Source: Pseudomonas sp. Tri1 (lineage in GTDB: Bacteria; Pseudomonadota; Gammaproteobacteria; Pseudomonadales; Pseudomonadaceae). Taken from it: a stretch of 64,000 nucleotides of DNA. The notes beneath the pieces were generated by a model, which was not told where the DNA came from, did no database searches, and saw only the letters and a list, made by a program, of their open reading frames with translations. The stretch spans positions 2,960,001 to 3,024,000 of the forward strand of contig NZ_CP072913.1 in NCBI RefSeq assembly GCF_017968885.1, in the 5' to 3' direction. Below are positions 45,641 through 53,665 of the stretch, piece after piece. Numbering within the stretch: the stretch's first letter is position 1; each line of letters begins with the position of its first letter. Position numbers and translations under genes: made by a program.

Positions 45641-47007
45641 GCTTGGGCAGTGGTCGCCGGGGTTTTGATCTTGGCCAAGGTTTCTATTTCCTCTGGTGCG
45701 GAGAGTCGCTGGCGGTGGTCGGCACCGCGTTGATGGAGTTCGCCCTGGGCGTCTGGGTGTATACCCATACCGGTTCGGCGGTGGCCTTCGCCAATGTCGT
45801 GCTGGCGGCGACCTTGCCGGCGGTGCTGTTTCTGCCACTGGCGGGCGGGCTGGCCGACCGGATCAGCCACCGGGTGATCATTGTCTGTTGCGATGTGAGC
45901 CTGGCGATACTGCTTCTGGGGGTGATGGCGCTGCTCTGGTTCGAACGCCTGGAACCGCTGCACCTGTACATTTTCAATTGCCTGGCGTCCATTGTCGGGG
46001 CCTTTCGCAAACCGGCCTATCAGGCCGCCGTGAGTACCATTGTCGCCCCCGACAAATTCACCCGGGCCTCGGGGTTGATCAGCATCAGCAAGAACGCTTC
46101 GGCCCTGGTGGCGCCGCTGCTGGCCGGGGCGATCATGGCCAGTGCCGGGCTGGTGACGATCCTGGCGGTGGACCTGATTACCTTCTGCTCGGGCACCTTG
46201 CTGGTGATCAAGGCGTTCTCCCATGTGCGCGGTGCGTCGGACCGTCATGAGCGTACTAGCAAAGGCTCGGTGTTCGGGGGCGCGGTGAGCAACGTTGCGG
46301 CGGCACTGAAGTTTTTCATGGCCGAACGGCTGATGGCCGGGCTGCTGGTCTACACCATGATGCGTACCGCATTGTTGTCGCTGGCCACCTTGATGATGAC
46401 GCCGTTGTTGCTGTCGACCCTGGGTAGTCAGACGCTGGGGATGGCCTACACCTGGGCGGCCCTGGGAGGCCTGGCCGGTGCGGGGCTGTTGATTTCCATG
46501 GGCAATCCGCGGCGCTTGATGGCGCTGGTGGCGGTGGCCGATCTGTTGCTGGCGGCCTGTGTCGTTGCCCTGGGGATGGTGTCGCAGGCCGTTGCGTACT
46601 GCGCGCTGGCCTTTGTCGCGATCACCATGGCGAGTATCGCCGATGCCAGCGTGAACTCGCTCTGGATGCGCAGGATCCCCGCCGGCAGCCGTGCCAGTGT
46701 CTTTGCGCTGATCAGCATGTTGACCATTGCCACCACCAGCCTGGCGGTGATCGTCGGTGGCTTCCTGGTGGATCACTGGTTCCAGCCGGCGCTGATGCCG
46801 GGTGGCCTCTATGCCGAGTCGATCGGGCGCTGGCTGGGCGTAGGGCCGGGGCGTGGCGTCGGATTGCTGTTCGTCGTGGCCGGCGGACTGTTTGCGCTCC
46901 TGCCCTTGAGTGTTTTGCTCTATGGGCCGATGCGCCGATTGGACGAGACGCCCACGCAGGCGGCCGTCGTACGGCTGGCCGACAACCCGCAGGTCGAGCC
47001 GCTGTAA
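45637..47007 (+). CDS. Major facilitator superfamily exporter (EntS/MFS_3-like)
   Basis: Predicted 456-residue inner-membrane transporter with about twelve hydrophobic segments. The cytoplasmic loop motif A is visible as GGLADRISHR at about residues 70-79, and the N-terminal half resembles the enterobactin-exporter-like MFS_3 group (MEFALGVWVYTHTGSA, SIVGAFRKPAYQA). The start codon overlaps the stop of the JmjC-like gene by four bases (ATGA) and there is no strong ribosome-binding site, so translation is probably coupled. Drug or lipopeptide efflux and self-protection are likely from context; the substrate cannot be read from sequence. The C-terminal 40 residues after the last hydrophobic segment are polar and cytoplasmic. 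Confidence 0.83.
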   Translation: MSLGSGRRGFDLGQGFYFLWCGESLAVVGTALMEFALGVWVYTHTGSAVAFANVVLAATLPAVLFLPLAGGLADRISHRVIIVCCDVSLAILLLGVMALLWFERLEPLHLYIFNCLASIVGAFRKPAYQAAVSTIVAPDKFTRASGLISISKNASALVAPLLAGAIMASAGLVTILAVDLITFCSGTLLVIKAFSHVRGASDRHERTSKGSVFGGAVSNVAAALKFFMAERLMAGLLVYTMMRTALLSLATLMMTPLLLSTLGSQTLGMAYTWAALGGLAGAGLLISMGNPRRLMALVAVADLLLAACVVALGMVSQAVAYCALAFVAITMASIADASVNSLWMRRIPAGSRASVFALISMLTIATTSLAVIVGGFLVDHWFQPALMPGGLYAESIGRWLGVGPGRGVGLLFVVAGGLFALLPLSVLLYGPMRRLDETPTQAAVVRLADNPQVEPL

Positions 47008-47024
47008 TGCCCGGCGTGGCCTGC

Positions 47025-47047
47025 TGTACCGGATTCCCGTGACAGAC
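47025..47047 (+). promoter_or_regulatory. syr-syp-like operator upstream of the AspH-type gene
   Basis: Plus strand reads TGTACC, GGATTCCCGTG, ACAGAC, with one mismatch in the left half relative to the other copies. It lies about 115 bases before the start codon of the AspH-type hydroxylase. No convincing -10 is visible at the usual 21-23 base distance. Confidence 0.55.
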
Positions 47048-47162
47048 AGGTCGGGCCCGGTGGGTCAACCTTTGCAGGCTCTTCTGCTGTGCCCGTATCA
47101 CGCGGGCAGGGCTGCCTTCGCAGCGTCATCGGAATCGACAACCCTCAATAAAAGGAGCAACT

Positions 47163-47774
47163 ATGCGCCCGTCGTTTTATGAACCCAGCCGTTTTCCGGC
47201 ACTCAAGAACCTGGCTGACAACTGGGAAGTGATCCGCGAGGAATTTCTTGCCCTCGATGCGCCGACCCTGACTATCAACCGTGTGGGCAAGTCGATTACC
47301 GAGATCGTCGACGAAGTGACCGCGCATATGGAGGCCGGCGGCGAGTATGGCTGGCTCTGGGGATGGGGTGACGACATGGACGTCATGCCGGAGTGGACCC
47401 AGTATGGCCTGGTCGCCTACGACACACCGATCCCCTACGCCCAGGCCGCCATGCCCGGCACCATCGAACTGTTGAAGAAAATCCCCGGCATCAAGCTTTG
47501 TGCCTTGCTGCGCATGGAGCCCAATGTGTTCCTCGGTACCCACTCCCACACCGGTACCTGGGAAGAAGGCTTGCTGCACATGCAACTGACCATCGACGCG
47601 CCCACTACCCAGAACTATGCCTACCTCAACGTCAACGGCAGCTTCAACCAGAGCACCAACGGTAACCTGGTGATCTTCGACGGCTCCCTCGACCACTTCG
47701 CCGTCAACGCTTCACGGGCACACCGGACTGTGCTGTATCTTGAGTTTCATCGTGAGAAGCACATGGTGGCTTGA
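47163..47774 (+). CDS. Aspartyl/asparaginyl beta-hydroxylase-family (AspH-type) dioxygenase
   Basis: Predicted 203-residue cytoplasmic Fe(II)/2-oxoglutarate enzyme of the Asp_Arg_Hydrox family. The core is LGTHSHTGTWEEGLLHMQL (His127 and His129, one of them an iron ligand), FDGSLDHFAVN (His178, second ligand) and AHRTVLYLEF (Arg188, expected to bind 2-oxoglutarate). This family uses two histidines without a carboxylate. The start has a strong AAGGAG site. An operator copy upstream places it in the cluster regulon. Likely role: beta-hydroxylation of an amino-acid residue on the assembly line, the obvious candidate being Asp8 or Asp3. A SyrP-type enzyme encoded nearby could do the same, so the division of labour is open. 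Confidence 0.8.
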   Translation: MRPSFYEPSRFPALKNLADNWEVIREEFLALDAPTLTINRVGKSITEIVDEVTAHMEAGGEYGWLWGWGDDMDVMPEWTQYGLVAYDTPIPYAQAAMPGTIELLKKIPGIKLCALLRMEPNVFLGTHSHTGTWEEGLLHMQLTIDAPTTQNYAYLNVNGSFNQSTNGNLVIFDGSLDHFAVNASRAHRTVLYLEFHREKHMVA

Positions 47775-47835
47775 GGTGGATCTGTGGCCGGGGGGAGGGT
47801 GGCGACCGGGAGATTGAGGTCGCCGCGATTCCATT

Positions 47836-47922
47836 GTGGGAGCGAGCTTGCTCGCGATGGTGGTGGGTCAGTCACTGGGATGGCGACTGACACGGCCCCG
47901 TCGCGGGCAAGCCCGCTCCCAC
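47836..47922. repeat. REP pair (REPIN-like), copy 1
   Basis: Two oppositely oriented REP sequences, GTGGGAGCGAGCTTGCTCGC (47836 onward, ending in GA at 47857) and its inverse at 47901-47922, with about 43 bases between. The type is common between genes in Pseudomonas chromosomes. Confidence 0.82.
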
Positions 47923-47969
47923 ACGTACGAGTGGAGGACACCGGATTTATTAATGCTGGAAAAACTCGT

Positions 47970-48057
47970 GTGGGAGCGAGCCTGCTCGCGATAGCGGTGG
48001 GTCAGTCACTGGTGATGGTGACTGGCCTGGCTTCATCGCGAGCAGGCTCGCTCCCAC
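47970..48057. repeat. REP pair (REPIN-like), copy 2
   Basis: Second inverted pair, REP units at 47970-47991 and 48036-48057. The internal spacer (GTGGGTCAGTCACTGG...) resembles that of the first pair, so the two look like a tandem duplication of one element. Confidence 0.82.
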
Positions 48058-48102
48058 GGGATCTGTGGCGAACGCCAAGTCTGTGGCCCACCGAGAACCA
48101 AT

Positions 48103-48124
48103 GTGGGAGCAAGTTCGCTCCCAC
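48103..48124. terminator. Hairpin downstream of syrC (bidirectional terminator candidate or REP half)
   Basis: GTGGGAGC / GCTCCCAC stem with a short AAGTTC loop, about 30 bases past the syrC stop and between convergent genes. On the plus strand it is followed by AGGTTTTGCTTTG. It may stop transcription from either side. Confidence 0.5.
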
Positions 48125-48154
48125 AGGTTTTGCTTTGCCCCAGGTGTGCAGAGG

Positions 48155-49366
48155 TCAAACAGCCGTCGCTTCGAGGGTCGATTCCAGGAAGTGGAAAGCG
48201 GTGTGCTTCGAACGCTGGGTGGACTCGAAGAACGCCAGATGACTGCCGTTGCGTTCCACATGCAGCAGGGCGTCGCTGATGGCCTCGGCAATGAGCCGGG
48301 AACCGCCGATGTGAGTGGTTTCATCGGCGTCGCCGGCGACCACCAGGGTGGGCACGGTGATCTGTTCCAGGCGCGACTTCAACTCGGTCTTGTTCAGCGC
48401 ATCGTTGAGCCGTGCATAGCGGTAGAACAGCTCCTCATTGACGTAAGGATAGAGCGCCGCATGGGCGATGGAGTCCGGAATGGTCGCCAGTGTCGCCTGG
48501 TCCAGGAACAACGCCTGCAAGTCGCTGGCTTCGTTACGGTCCACGGCGGCCGATTCCATCAGCCATTCGAAGTTCTGCTGGTGGGCGGTGCGCAGGCTGT
48601 CGTCGCCCAGGTTGTAATCGCCATGCCAAAGGCTCAGGGAGTTGACCCGATCCGGATAGGTGGCGGCAGCGCTCAGCGCAATCACCGCCCCGCCGCAGAT
48701 GCCCATCAGGTGCGCGCTCTGCAATCCGTAGTGATTCATCACGTTGATCAGGTCGCCGACCTGGGCGTCGGTATCCACCGACAACTGGTCGAACGAGGTG
48801 CAGGAACCGAATAGCCCACGGGTTTCCCAGGTGACCACGAAGAACCGCTCGCTCAGTGCGTTGAACCACTCGCGGCACAAGTCGAATGGCATGCCACAGG
48901 GCAGGGCCAGGACGATGGCCGGGCGCTGGCGCTCGGTACTGGCGTGGACCGATAGCGCCACGTTGTCGCGGGTGATCAGGTGCAGTGTCTCGACCTCGGG
49001 CACTGCACCGCTGAAATCGAAGTGTCTGACCAGGCGCCCGAACTCCTTGGCACTGTCGACGTCGTCGAAGTGGTCGTAGGAGAAATCGAGCGCCTGGCAG
49101 ATTTTCTTGCTGATAAACATTTCGAAGGACGACAGTTGCGTCTCGCCGTCGTGCAAGTACTGCACGGCTTTGACGCCGATCCGTGCGAAGGCGGTGCTGA
49201 CCGCCCGTTCGGTGGCTCTGACGCTAGGGGAGGCCTGGTCGGGTGACAGGTCACTCCCCTGGGCGAGAAAGCTCAGGCAGATAGGATCGGGCAGATGGAT
49301 GGCAAGGTGCCTAAGCATCCTCACGGTCTCACACAGGCGCGTGGCTGCGTCGGTGGAAATAGTCAT
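48155..49366 (-). CDS. syrC: SyrC-type aminoacyltransferase (Cys alpha/beta hydrolase), shuttles chloro-Thr
   Basis: Predicted 403 residues with an alpha/beta-hydrolase C-terminal half. The nucleophile elbow is MGICGG with Cys224 in place of the usual Ser. Asp348 (AGDADET) and His376 (NGSHLAF) complete the triad. These positions equal the Cys224, Asp348 and His376 I recall for SyrC, which also supports the chosen start MTISTDAATR (SD CAGGAG). SyrC accepts the aminoacyl group from the SyrB1 carrier domain and passes it to the carrier domain of the A-less last SyrE module. Here the recipient would be T9 of the second giant NRPS. It is the third gene of the syrB1-syrB2-syrC unit, 61 bases after syrB2. 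Confidence 0.9.
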   Translation of the reverse strand: MTISTDAATRLCETVRMLRHLAIHLPDPICLSFLAQGSDLSPDQASPSVRATERAVSTAFARIGVKAVQYLHDGETQLSSFEMFISKKICQALDFSYDHFDDVDSAKEFGRLVRHFDFSGAVPEVETLHLITRDNVALSVHASTERQRPAIVLALPCGMPFDLCREWFNALSERFFVVTWETRGLFGSCTSFDQLSVDTDAQVGDLINVMNHYGLQSAHLMGICGGAVIALSAAATYPDRVNSLSLWHGDYNLGDDSLRTAHQQNFEWLMESAAVDRNEASDLQALFLDQATLATIPDSIAHAALYPYVNEELFYRYARLNDALNKTELKSRLEQITVPTLVVAGDADETTHIGGSRLIAEAISDALLHVERNGSHLAFFESTQRSKHTAFHFLESTLEATAV

Positions 49367-49427
49367 GGATTGGGGGACTCCTGTCAGGCACGTTGCGCAT
49401 GCCAACTGTCATATGGCACTGAAAAAA

Positions 49428-50360
49428 TCAGACCGCTTCGAATTTCTTGCCTCGGGTGGTATGGGTGACAAGGCGGTTGTATTCCGGGGTCTTGTCCCCG
49501 ATCACTTGGACCGCACCGTATTTTTCCAGGCTGATACGACCGCCGTATTCCTCGATGTGGTCGGAGTCCGGATAAATCTTCACGAACGACGGCACATAGC
49601 GCGAAGCGAAGCCCATGCGCATGTCCTGGGACTCACCGCTGTGGGGATAGGAGGCGTGCATCAGGGTCGACCAGAAAATGATGAACTGACCGGCCTTCAT
49701 CTGCATGGGCACGGCGGCGGCTTCGTCAGGTTTCCAGTTCTCGTCGATCTGCAGCTGGCGATAGTCATAGCCGAAGAAACCGCGTCGCACACCATCCTTG
49801 ACCACCGAGTTGTTGGTCTCGGGCTCGTAGCTCATGCGCTTGGTTTCGTCGTAGTTCATGCTGTTCTGGGTGCCGGGAATGAATTGCAGGCAACCGTTGG
49901 CAATGTTGGCGTCGGTGAAGGCGGTCCAGACCGTGATGGTGCCACCGAAGTCTTCATTTTCCGGCCAGAGAATCTGCGGTTTGCCCGAGGCATTGGCAAA
50001 GGTGTCGGCCTGGTGCCAGTCGGTGCCTTCGTCGCCCGGGTATTTAGGGAAAAACTCGGTACGCCAGCACAATACATCCGGGCCGAGAATGCTCTCGACG
50101 CGGTCGCAGATCTGCGGGCGACAGATATGACTGGCGAGGAATTCGTCGTCCAGGTGGCGATCATAGTTGGCGATGTTGGTGGCGCCGGAAATCGCATCCA
50201 GATCCTGGTACGCCGCAGCGCTGCGGTCGAGCAGGCGCAGACGGGTGCGCTTCCAGGTCTCTTTCATTTCTTCTGGCGAATAGGCGTCGAATGGTCCGAT
50301 GAAACCGTTCTTTTCGAAGGACGCACGTTCTTCCGGGGTCAAGGCGAATTTTTTGCTCAT
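49428..50360 (-). CDS. syrB2: SyrB2-type non-haem iron halogenase, chlorinates Thr on SyrB1
   Basis: Predicted 310 residues, the SyrB2 length, and near-identical to what I recall of SyrB2 along its whole length. The iron site is His116-Gln-Ala118 ... His235. Ala118 replaces the carboxylate of hydroxylases and leaves room for chloride, the diagnostic halogenase feature. Arg254 (SRY) should hold 2-oxoglutarate. The enzyme converts L-Thr bound to the SyrB1 carrier domain into 4-chloro-Thr. It has a ribosome-binding site (AAGGAA) and begins 18 bases after the syrB1 stop. The closeness to the P. syringae protein points to strong conservation or horizontal sharing of this cassette. Confidence 0.95.
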   Translation of the reverse strand: MSKKFALTPEERASFEKNGFIGPFDAYSPEEMKETWKRTRLRLLDRSAAAYQDLDAISGATNIANYDRHLDDEFLASHICRPQICDRVESILGPDVLCWRTEFFPKYPGDEGTDWHQADTFANASGKPQILWPENEDFGGTITVWTAFTDANIANGCLQFIPGTQNSMNYDETKRMSYEPETNNSVVKDGVRRGFFGYDYRQLQIDENWKPDEAAAVPMQMKAGQFIIFWSTLMHASYPHSGESQDMRMGFASRYVPSFVKIYPDSDHIEEYGGRISLEKYGAVQVIGDKTPEYNRLVTHTTRGKKFEAV

Positions 50361-50378
50361 GGGCTTTTTCCTTTTCGG

Positions 50379-52226
50379 TCAATGGGCTTGAACAAGGGAA
50401 CGCTGGATGCAGCCGGCCAACACTTTGGCGGTCGCGCCATCTGCCAGCACGCCTGGGTCGAGGTTGACCCGGTAATGGGCCTTGAGTGTGCTCAACGAGC
50501 GGATCAGGGCCAGGGAGGTGCCGCCGAAATCGAAGAAATCATCGTTCAGGCCGATGTTCTTCAGGCCGATATCGTCCGACCAGACCTTGAGCACGAACTG
50601 CTCCTGTTCGGTGAGGCCCGGTTCGCTGGCGTGCTCCACGCTCGAAGGCACCGATTCAGGCGAGGGCAGGCGAGCCTTGTCGATCTTGCCGTGGTCCGTG
50701 ACCGGCAATTGCGCCAGCGCAATGTAGGCCGAAGGACGCATGTAGTCCGGCAGATTGGCGGCCACCAGCGCGGCCACTTCGCTGCGGGTCTGTTCGGTCC
50801 AGGCCTCGACGCCCTGGGACGGCACCACGTAGGTGACCAGGCGCCAGTCGCCCTCGCCGTAATCGTGGCCGACGACATGGGCCGCGGCGATGGCCGGGCT
50901 GGTTTGCAGGCAAGCCTCGACTTCTCCCGGCTCGATCCGGAAACCGCGGATCTTCAATTGTTCGTCGCAACGTCCGGCGTAGCGGTACTCGCCGTCATCC
51001 CCCAGGACTAGCAGGTCTCCGGTGCGATAGGCTCGGCTCGAGGTGCCCGGCAACTGGACGAAACGCTCTGCGTTCAGGGTGGGACGATTCAGGTAACCCA
51101 GCGCTACACCGGCGCCCTCGATGTACAGCTCACCGGGGGTGCCCTGGGGCACCGGTTGCTGATCGGCGTCGAGCAGATGCAGACGCCAGCCATCCAGTGG
51201 CGCGCCGATGGAAACCATGGCGGCACTTTCCAGGTCCTGGCCGAGCACACGCTTGAAGGTGGTGTGGACGGTGGCTTCGGTAATGCCGTACATGTTGATC
51301 AAGGCCGGCTTCTGGTCGCCATGACGCTCGACCCACGGGCGTAGCACGGTGGCCGGCAGCGCCTCGCCACCGAACACCACATAGCGCAGCGCCAGAGGGG
51401 CAGGGGCGGAGCGATCGGCTTCATCGAGGCCACGGAACGCCGAGGGCGTCTGGCTCAGGACAGTCACGCCCTGGTCAGCCAGCCATTGGCGCATCTCACT
51501 TGGCGAGCGCGACACATCGTAAGGCACGACGGCAACGTGGCCGCCGTGGGCGAGGGCGCCCCAGATTTCCCAGACCGAAAAATCGAAGCCGATGGAGTGG
51601 AACATCGACCAGACGTCGTTCTCGTTGAAGGCGAATGAACGCTGGGTGCTTTCCAGCAGGCGGCTGACATTGCCGTGCGCGACCAATACACCCTTGGGCT
51701 CACCGGTGGAACCGGAGGTGTAGATGACATAGGCCGCGGCCTCGTCGGGGTTGCGGCGGTCGGCGTCGGCCAACAGCTCCAGTGTCGGGCCGGCCAGCAG
51801 TTCGGCCAGGGGCAGGACACGCACGGACGTGCTTTGTGGCAGGTCGGCCAGTTCGCCGATCATCAGGCTCAGGCCGCTGTCGCGAACGATGTGTTCGACA
51901 CGCTTGCCAGGGTACTGCGGGTCGACCGGGACATAAGCGCCACCGGCCTTGAGGATGCCCAGCAAGCTGATGACCAGGTCGACGCCGCGTGGCAGGCACA
52001 TCCCCACCAGCATCCCGTCCTGGACGCCTTCCTGGCGAAGCCGGGCCGCCAGCTTCGACGACGCCGCGTCGAGTTGGGCGTAGCTCAATGAGCGCGAGGC
52101 GTCGGACACCGCGGTTCGCTCGGGGAATTCGCGGGCCCGGGCGATGAATAACTCATGCAGCAATGCACCAGGCGTGAGGGGGGCTGGCGCGGATTTGACC
52201 GATCCGCCAGTGTTCTTAATCGGCAT
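50379..52226 (-). CDS. syrB1: SyrB1-type stand-alone A-T didomain, loads Thr
   Basis: Predicted 615 residues. The adenylation domain has core [11 protein letters not shown] and specificity residues DFWSVGMVH, the Thr code I associate with SyrB1. A C-terminal carrier domain with FGGTSLA (where Ser takes phosphopantetheine) is at about residue 568. There is no condensation domain, as expected for a loading enzyme working in trans. The ATG at 52226 has CAGGAG eight bases upstream; the frame runs to 52277 without a better start. It heads the syrB1-syrB2-syrC operon, with an operator about 150 bases upstream. Its product Thr-S-SyrB1 is the halogenase substrate. Confidence 0.93.
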   Translation of the reverse strand: MPIKNTGGSVKSAPAPLTPGALLHELFIARAREFPERTAVSDASRSLSYAQLDAASSKLAARLRQEGVQDGMLVGMCLPRGVDLVISLLGILKAGGAYVPVDPQYPGKRVEHIVRDSGLSLMIGELADLPQSTSVRVLPLAELLAGPTLELLADADRRNPDEAAAYVIYTSGSTGEPKGVLVAHGNVSRLLESTQRSFAFNENDVWSMFHSIGFDFSVWEIWGALAHGGHVAVVPYDVSRSPSEMRQWLADQGVTVLSQTPSAFRGLDEADRSAPAPLALRYVVFGGEALPATVLRPWVERHGDQKPALINMYGITEATVHTTFKRVLGQDLESAAMVSIGAPLDGWRLHLLDADQQPVPQGTPGELYIEGAGVALGYLNRPTLNAERFVQLPGTSSRAYRTGDLLVLGDDGEYRYAGRCDEQLKIRGFRIEPGEVEACLQTSPAIAAAHVVGHDYGEGDWRLVTYVVPSQGVEAWTEQTRSEVAALVAANLPDYMRPSAYIALAQLPVTDHGKIDKARLPSPESVPSSVEHASEPGLTEQEQFVLKVWSDDIGLKNIGLNDDFFDFGGTSLALIRSLSTLKAHYRVNLDPGVLADGATAKVLAGCIQRSLVQAH

Positions 52227-52373
52227 GACTAACGCTCCTGTTAAATGCCACGTACAGCGTGTTTGCGTGGTACGCAAACCGCTGCACTCGATACGTCACT
52301 GCGGCCCACGGGATCGTTGGAGGTACCTGTGCGAATCGCAGCTGGCGCATTTCAGCACCGACTTCGTGCCTGC

Positions 52374-52396
52374 GTCTGTCGGGGGAAATGGGGACA
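52374..52396 (-). promoter_or_regulatory. syr-syp-like operator upstream of syrB1
   Basis: Minus strand reads TGTCCC, CATTTCCCCCG, ACAGAC. A weak -10-like TGAAAT (plus-strand 52349-52354) lies 22 bases downstream. Confidence 0.68.
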
Positions 52397-52448
52397 AACG
52401 ATCCTGATGCGGATCGACCGTGTCGGTGCAGCGGCAGGTGCCGGGCTC

Positions 52449-52471
52449 TGTCCCGGTTTGCGGTGCCAGAC
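52449..52471 (+). promoter_or_regulatory. syr-syp-like operator upstream of the syrP-like gene
   Basis: Plus strand reads TGTCCC, GGTTTGCGGTG, CCAGAC. A -10-like TTTATC (52491-52496) lies at the usual spacing, about 75 bases before the start codon. It is back to back with the syrB1 operator, 52 bases apart. Confidence 0.62.
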
Positions 52472-52569
52472 ACCATCGCGGATCAGTGTTTTTATCCTTG
52501 CCCGATGGTGGGGCGCATTGATTCGGCCCTGCGACGTGGATCCGAGGATCTGTGGTTCAGGAGTTATGC

Positions 52570-53631
52570 ATGAGTCTTCAAACTGACGCTTCACCCGTCA
52601 TGCCCGCTGACGGGGTGGCGGATTCACTCGTCTGGCCCGGTCATGGCGCCGGCGAATCGGTAAGACTGTCGTCACTCGCCGACGGTTTGAGTTTGCCCGT
52701 GGTGATCGAACCCATCGAGCCGGGGCTGGACCCTTCGCTGTGGGCCAGCACCCATCGCGAGGCGATCGAAGCGTTGCTGTGTCGCCACGGCGCGGTGCTG
52801 TTTCGCGGTTTTGATCTCGCCTCGGTGCCGGACTTCGAGGCGTTCGCCGAAGCCCTGTCGCCCGGGCTGCATGGTAGTTACGGCGACCTGCCGAAGAAGG
52901 AGGGCGGACGCAACGTCTACCGATCCACGCCATACCCCGAGCGCGAGATGATCCTGTATCACAACGAGAGTTCGCACCTGGAAAGCTGGCCGCGCAAGCA
53001 ATGGTTCTACTGCGAGCAGCCGTCACGGGTCGGCGGCGCGACTCCCCTGGCGGACATCCGTCAGGTGCTGCGATGCCTGCCGGCGGAGGTGGTGACGCGC
53101 TTCGAACAGAAAGGCTTGATGTACAGCCGCACCTTTACCGTCGGCGTCGAGCCGAGCTGGGAATCGTTCTTTGGTACCACTGACCGCGCGGCTGTCGAGC
53201 AGCGTTGCCGGGAACAGGGCACCGATTTCGAATGGCTCGACGACGAAACGCTGCAAGTGCGTACGCTCTGCCCGGCAGTCATCGAGCATCCGGTGACGGG
53301 CGAGCGTGCTTTCTTCAACCAGGTCCAGCTGCATCACCCATTTTGTCTGGGCGAGGAAATGCGTGAAGACCTGCTCGATATATTCGGTGCCGATCGTCTG
53401 CCGCGCATGGTCAGTTATGGCGACGGAACACCGATAGAAGACAACGTCATGGCGTTGCTCGGCGAGGCCTATGAGGCCTGTGCCGTCAGGTTCGCCTGGC
53501 GCAAGGGCGATGTAGTGATGCTCGACAACATGTTGGCCGCCCATGCTCGCGATCCTTACGAGGAGCCACGCCTGATTGTCGTGGCCATGGGCGAGATGAC
53601 CGCCCGCGGCGACGTATGGCAGCCAGCGTGA
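52570..53631 (+). CDS. syrP: SyrP-like Fe(II)/2-oxoglutarate dioxygenase (TauD family), putative Asp beta-hydroxylase
   Basis: Predicted 353 residues of the TauD/SyrP family. The iron site is His131-Asn-Glu133 (LYHNESSH), an HxE variant, with distal His325 (LAAHARDPY); nearby arginines (Arg327, Arg334) could bind 2-oxoglutarate. GGATPLADIRQVL at about 155-167 is typical of the family. In syringomycin synthesis SyrP hydroxylates Asp8 on the synthetase to give L-threo-3-hydroxy-Asp, which fits the A8 position here. The start has CAGGAG seven bases upstream. It is the first gene of a plus-strand unit with syrD (34 bases between them), divergent from syrB1. Confidence 0.85.
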   Translation: MSLQTDASPVMPADGVADSLVWPGHGAGESVRLSSLADGLSLPVVIEPIEPGLDPSLWASTHREAIEALLCRHGAVLFRGFDLASVPDFEAFAEALSPGLHGSYGDLPKKEGGRNVYRSTPYPEREMILYHNESSHLESWPRKQWFYCEQPSRVGGATPLADIRQVLRCLPAEVVTRFEQKGLMYSRTFTVGVEPSWESFFGTTDRAAVEQRCREQGTDFEWLDDETLQVRTLCPAVIEHPVTGERAFFNQVQLHHPFCLGEEMREDLLDIFGADRLPRMVSYGDGTPIEDNVMALLGEAYEACAVRFAWRKGDVVMLDNMLAAHARDPYEEPRLIVVAMGEMTARGDVWQPA

Positions 53632-53665
53632 GCCCTTTCGCGACTCCATTCGAGGACAGCAACCC

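Noticed and set aside
49428..50360. Annotation as a phytanoyl-CoA hydroxylase
   Set aside because: The fold matches that family, but residue 118 is Ala in the HxA motif, which removes the carboxylate ligand and marks a halogenase.
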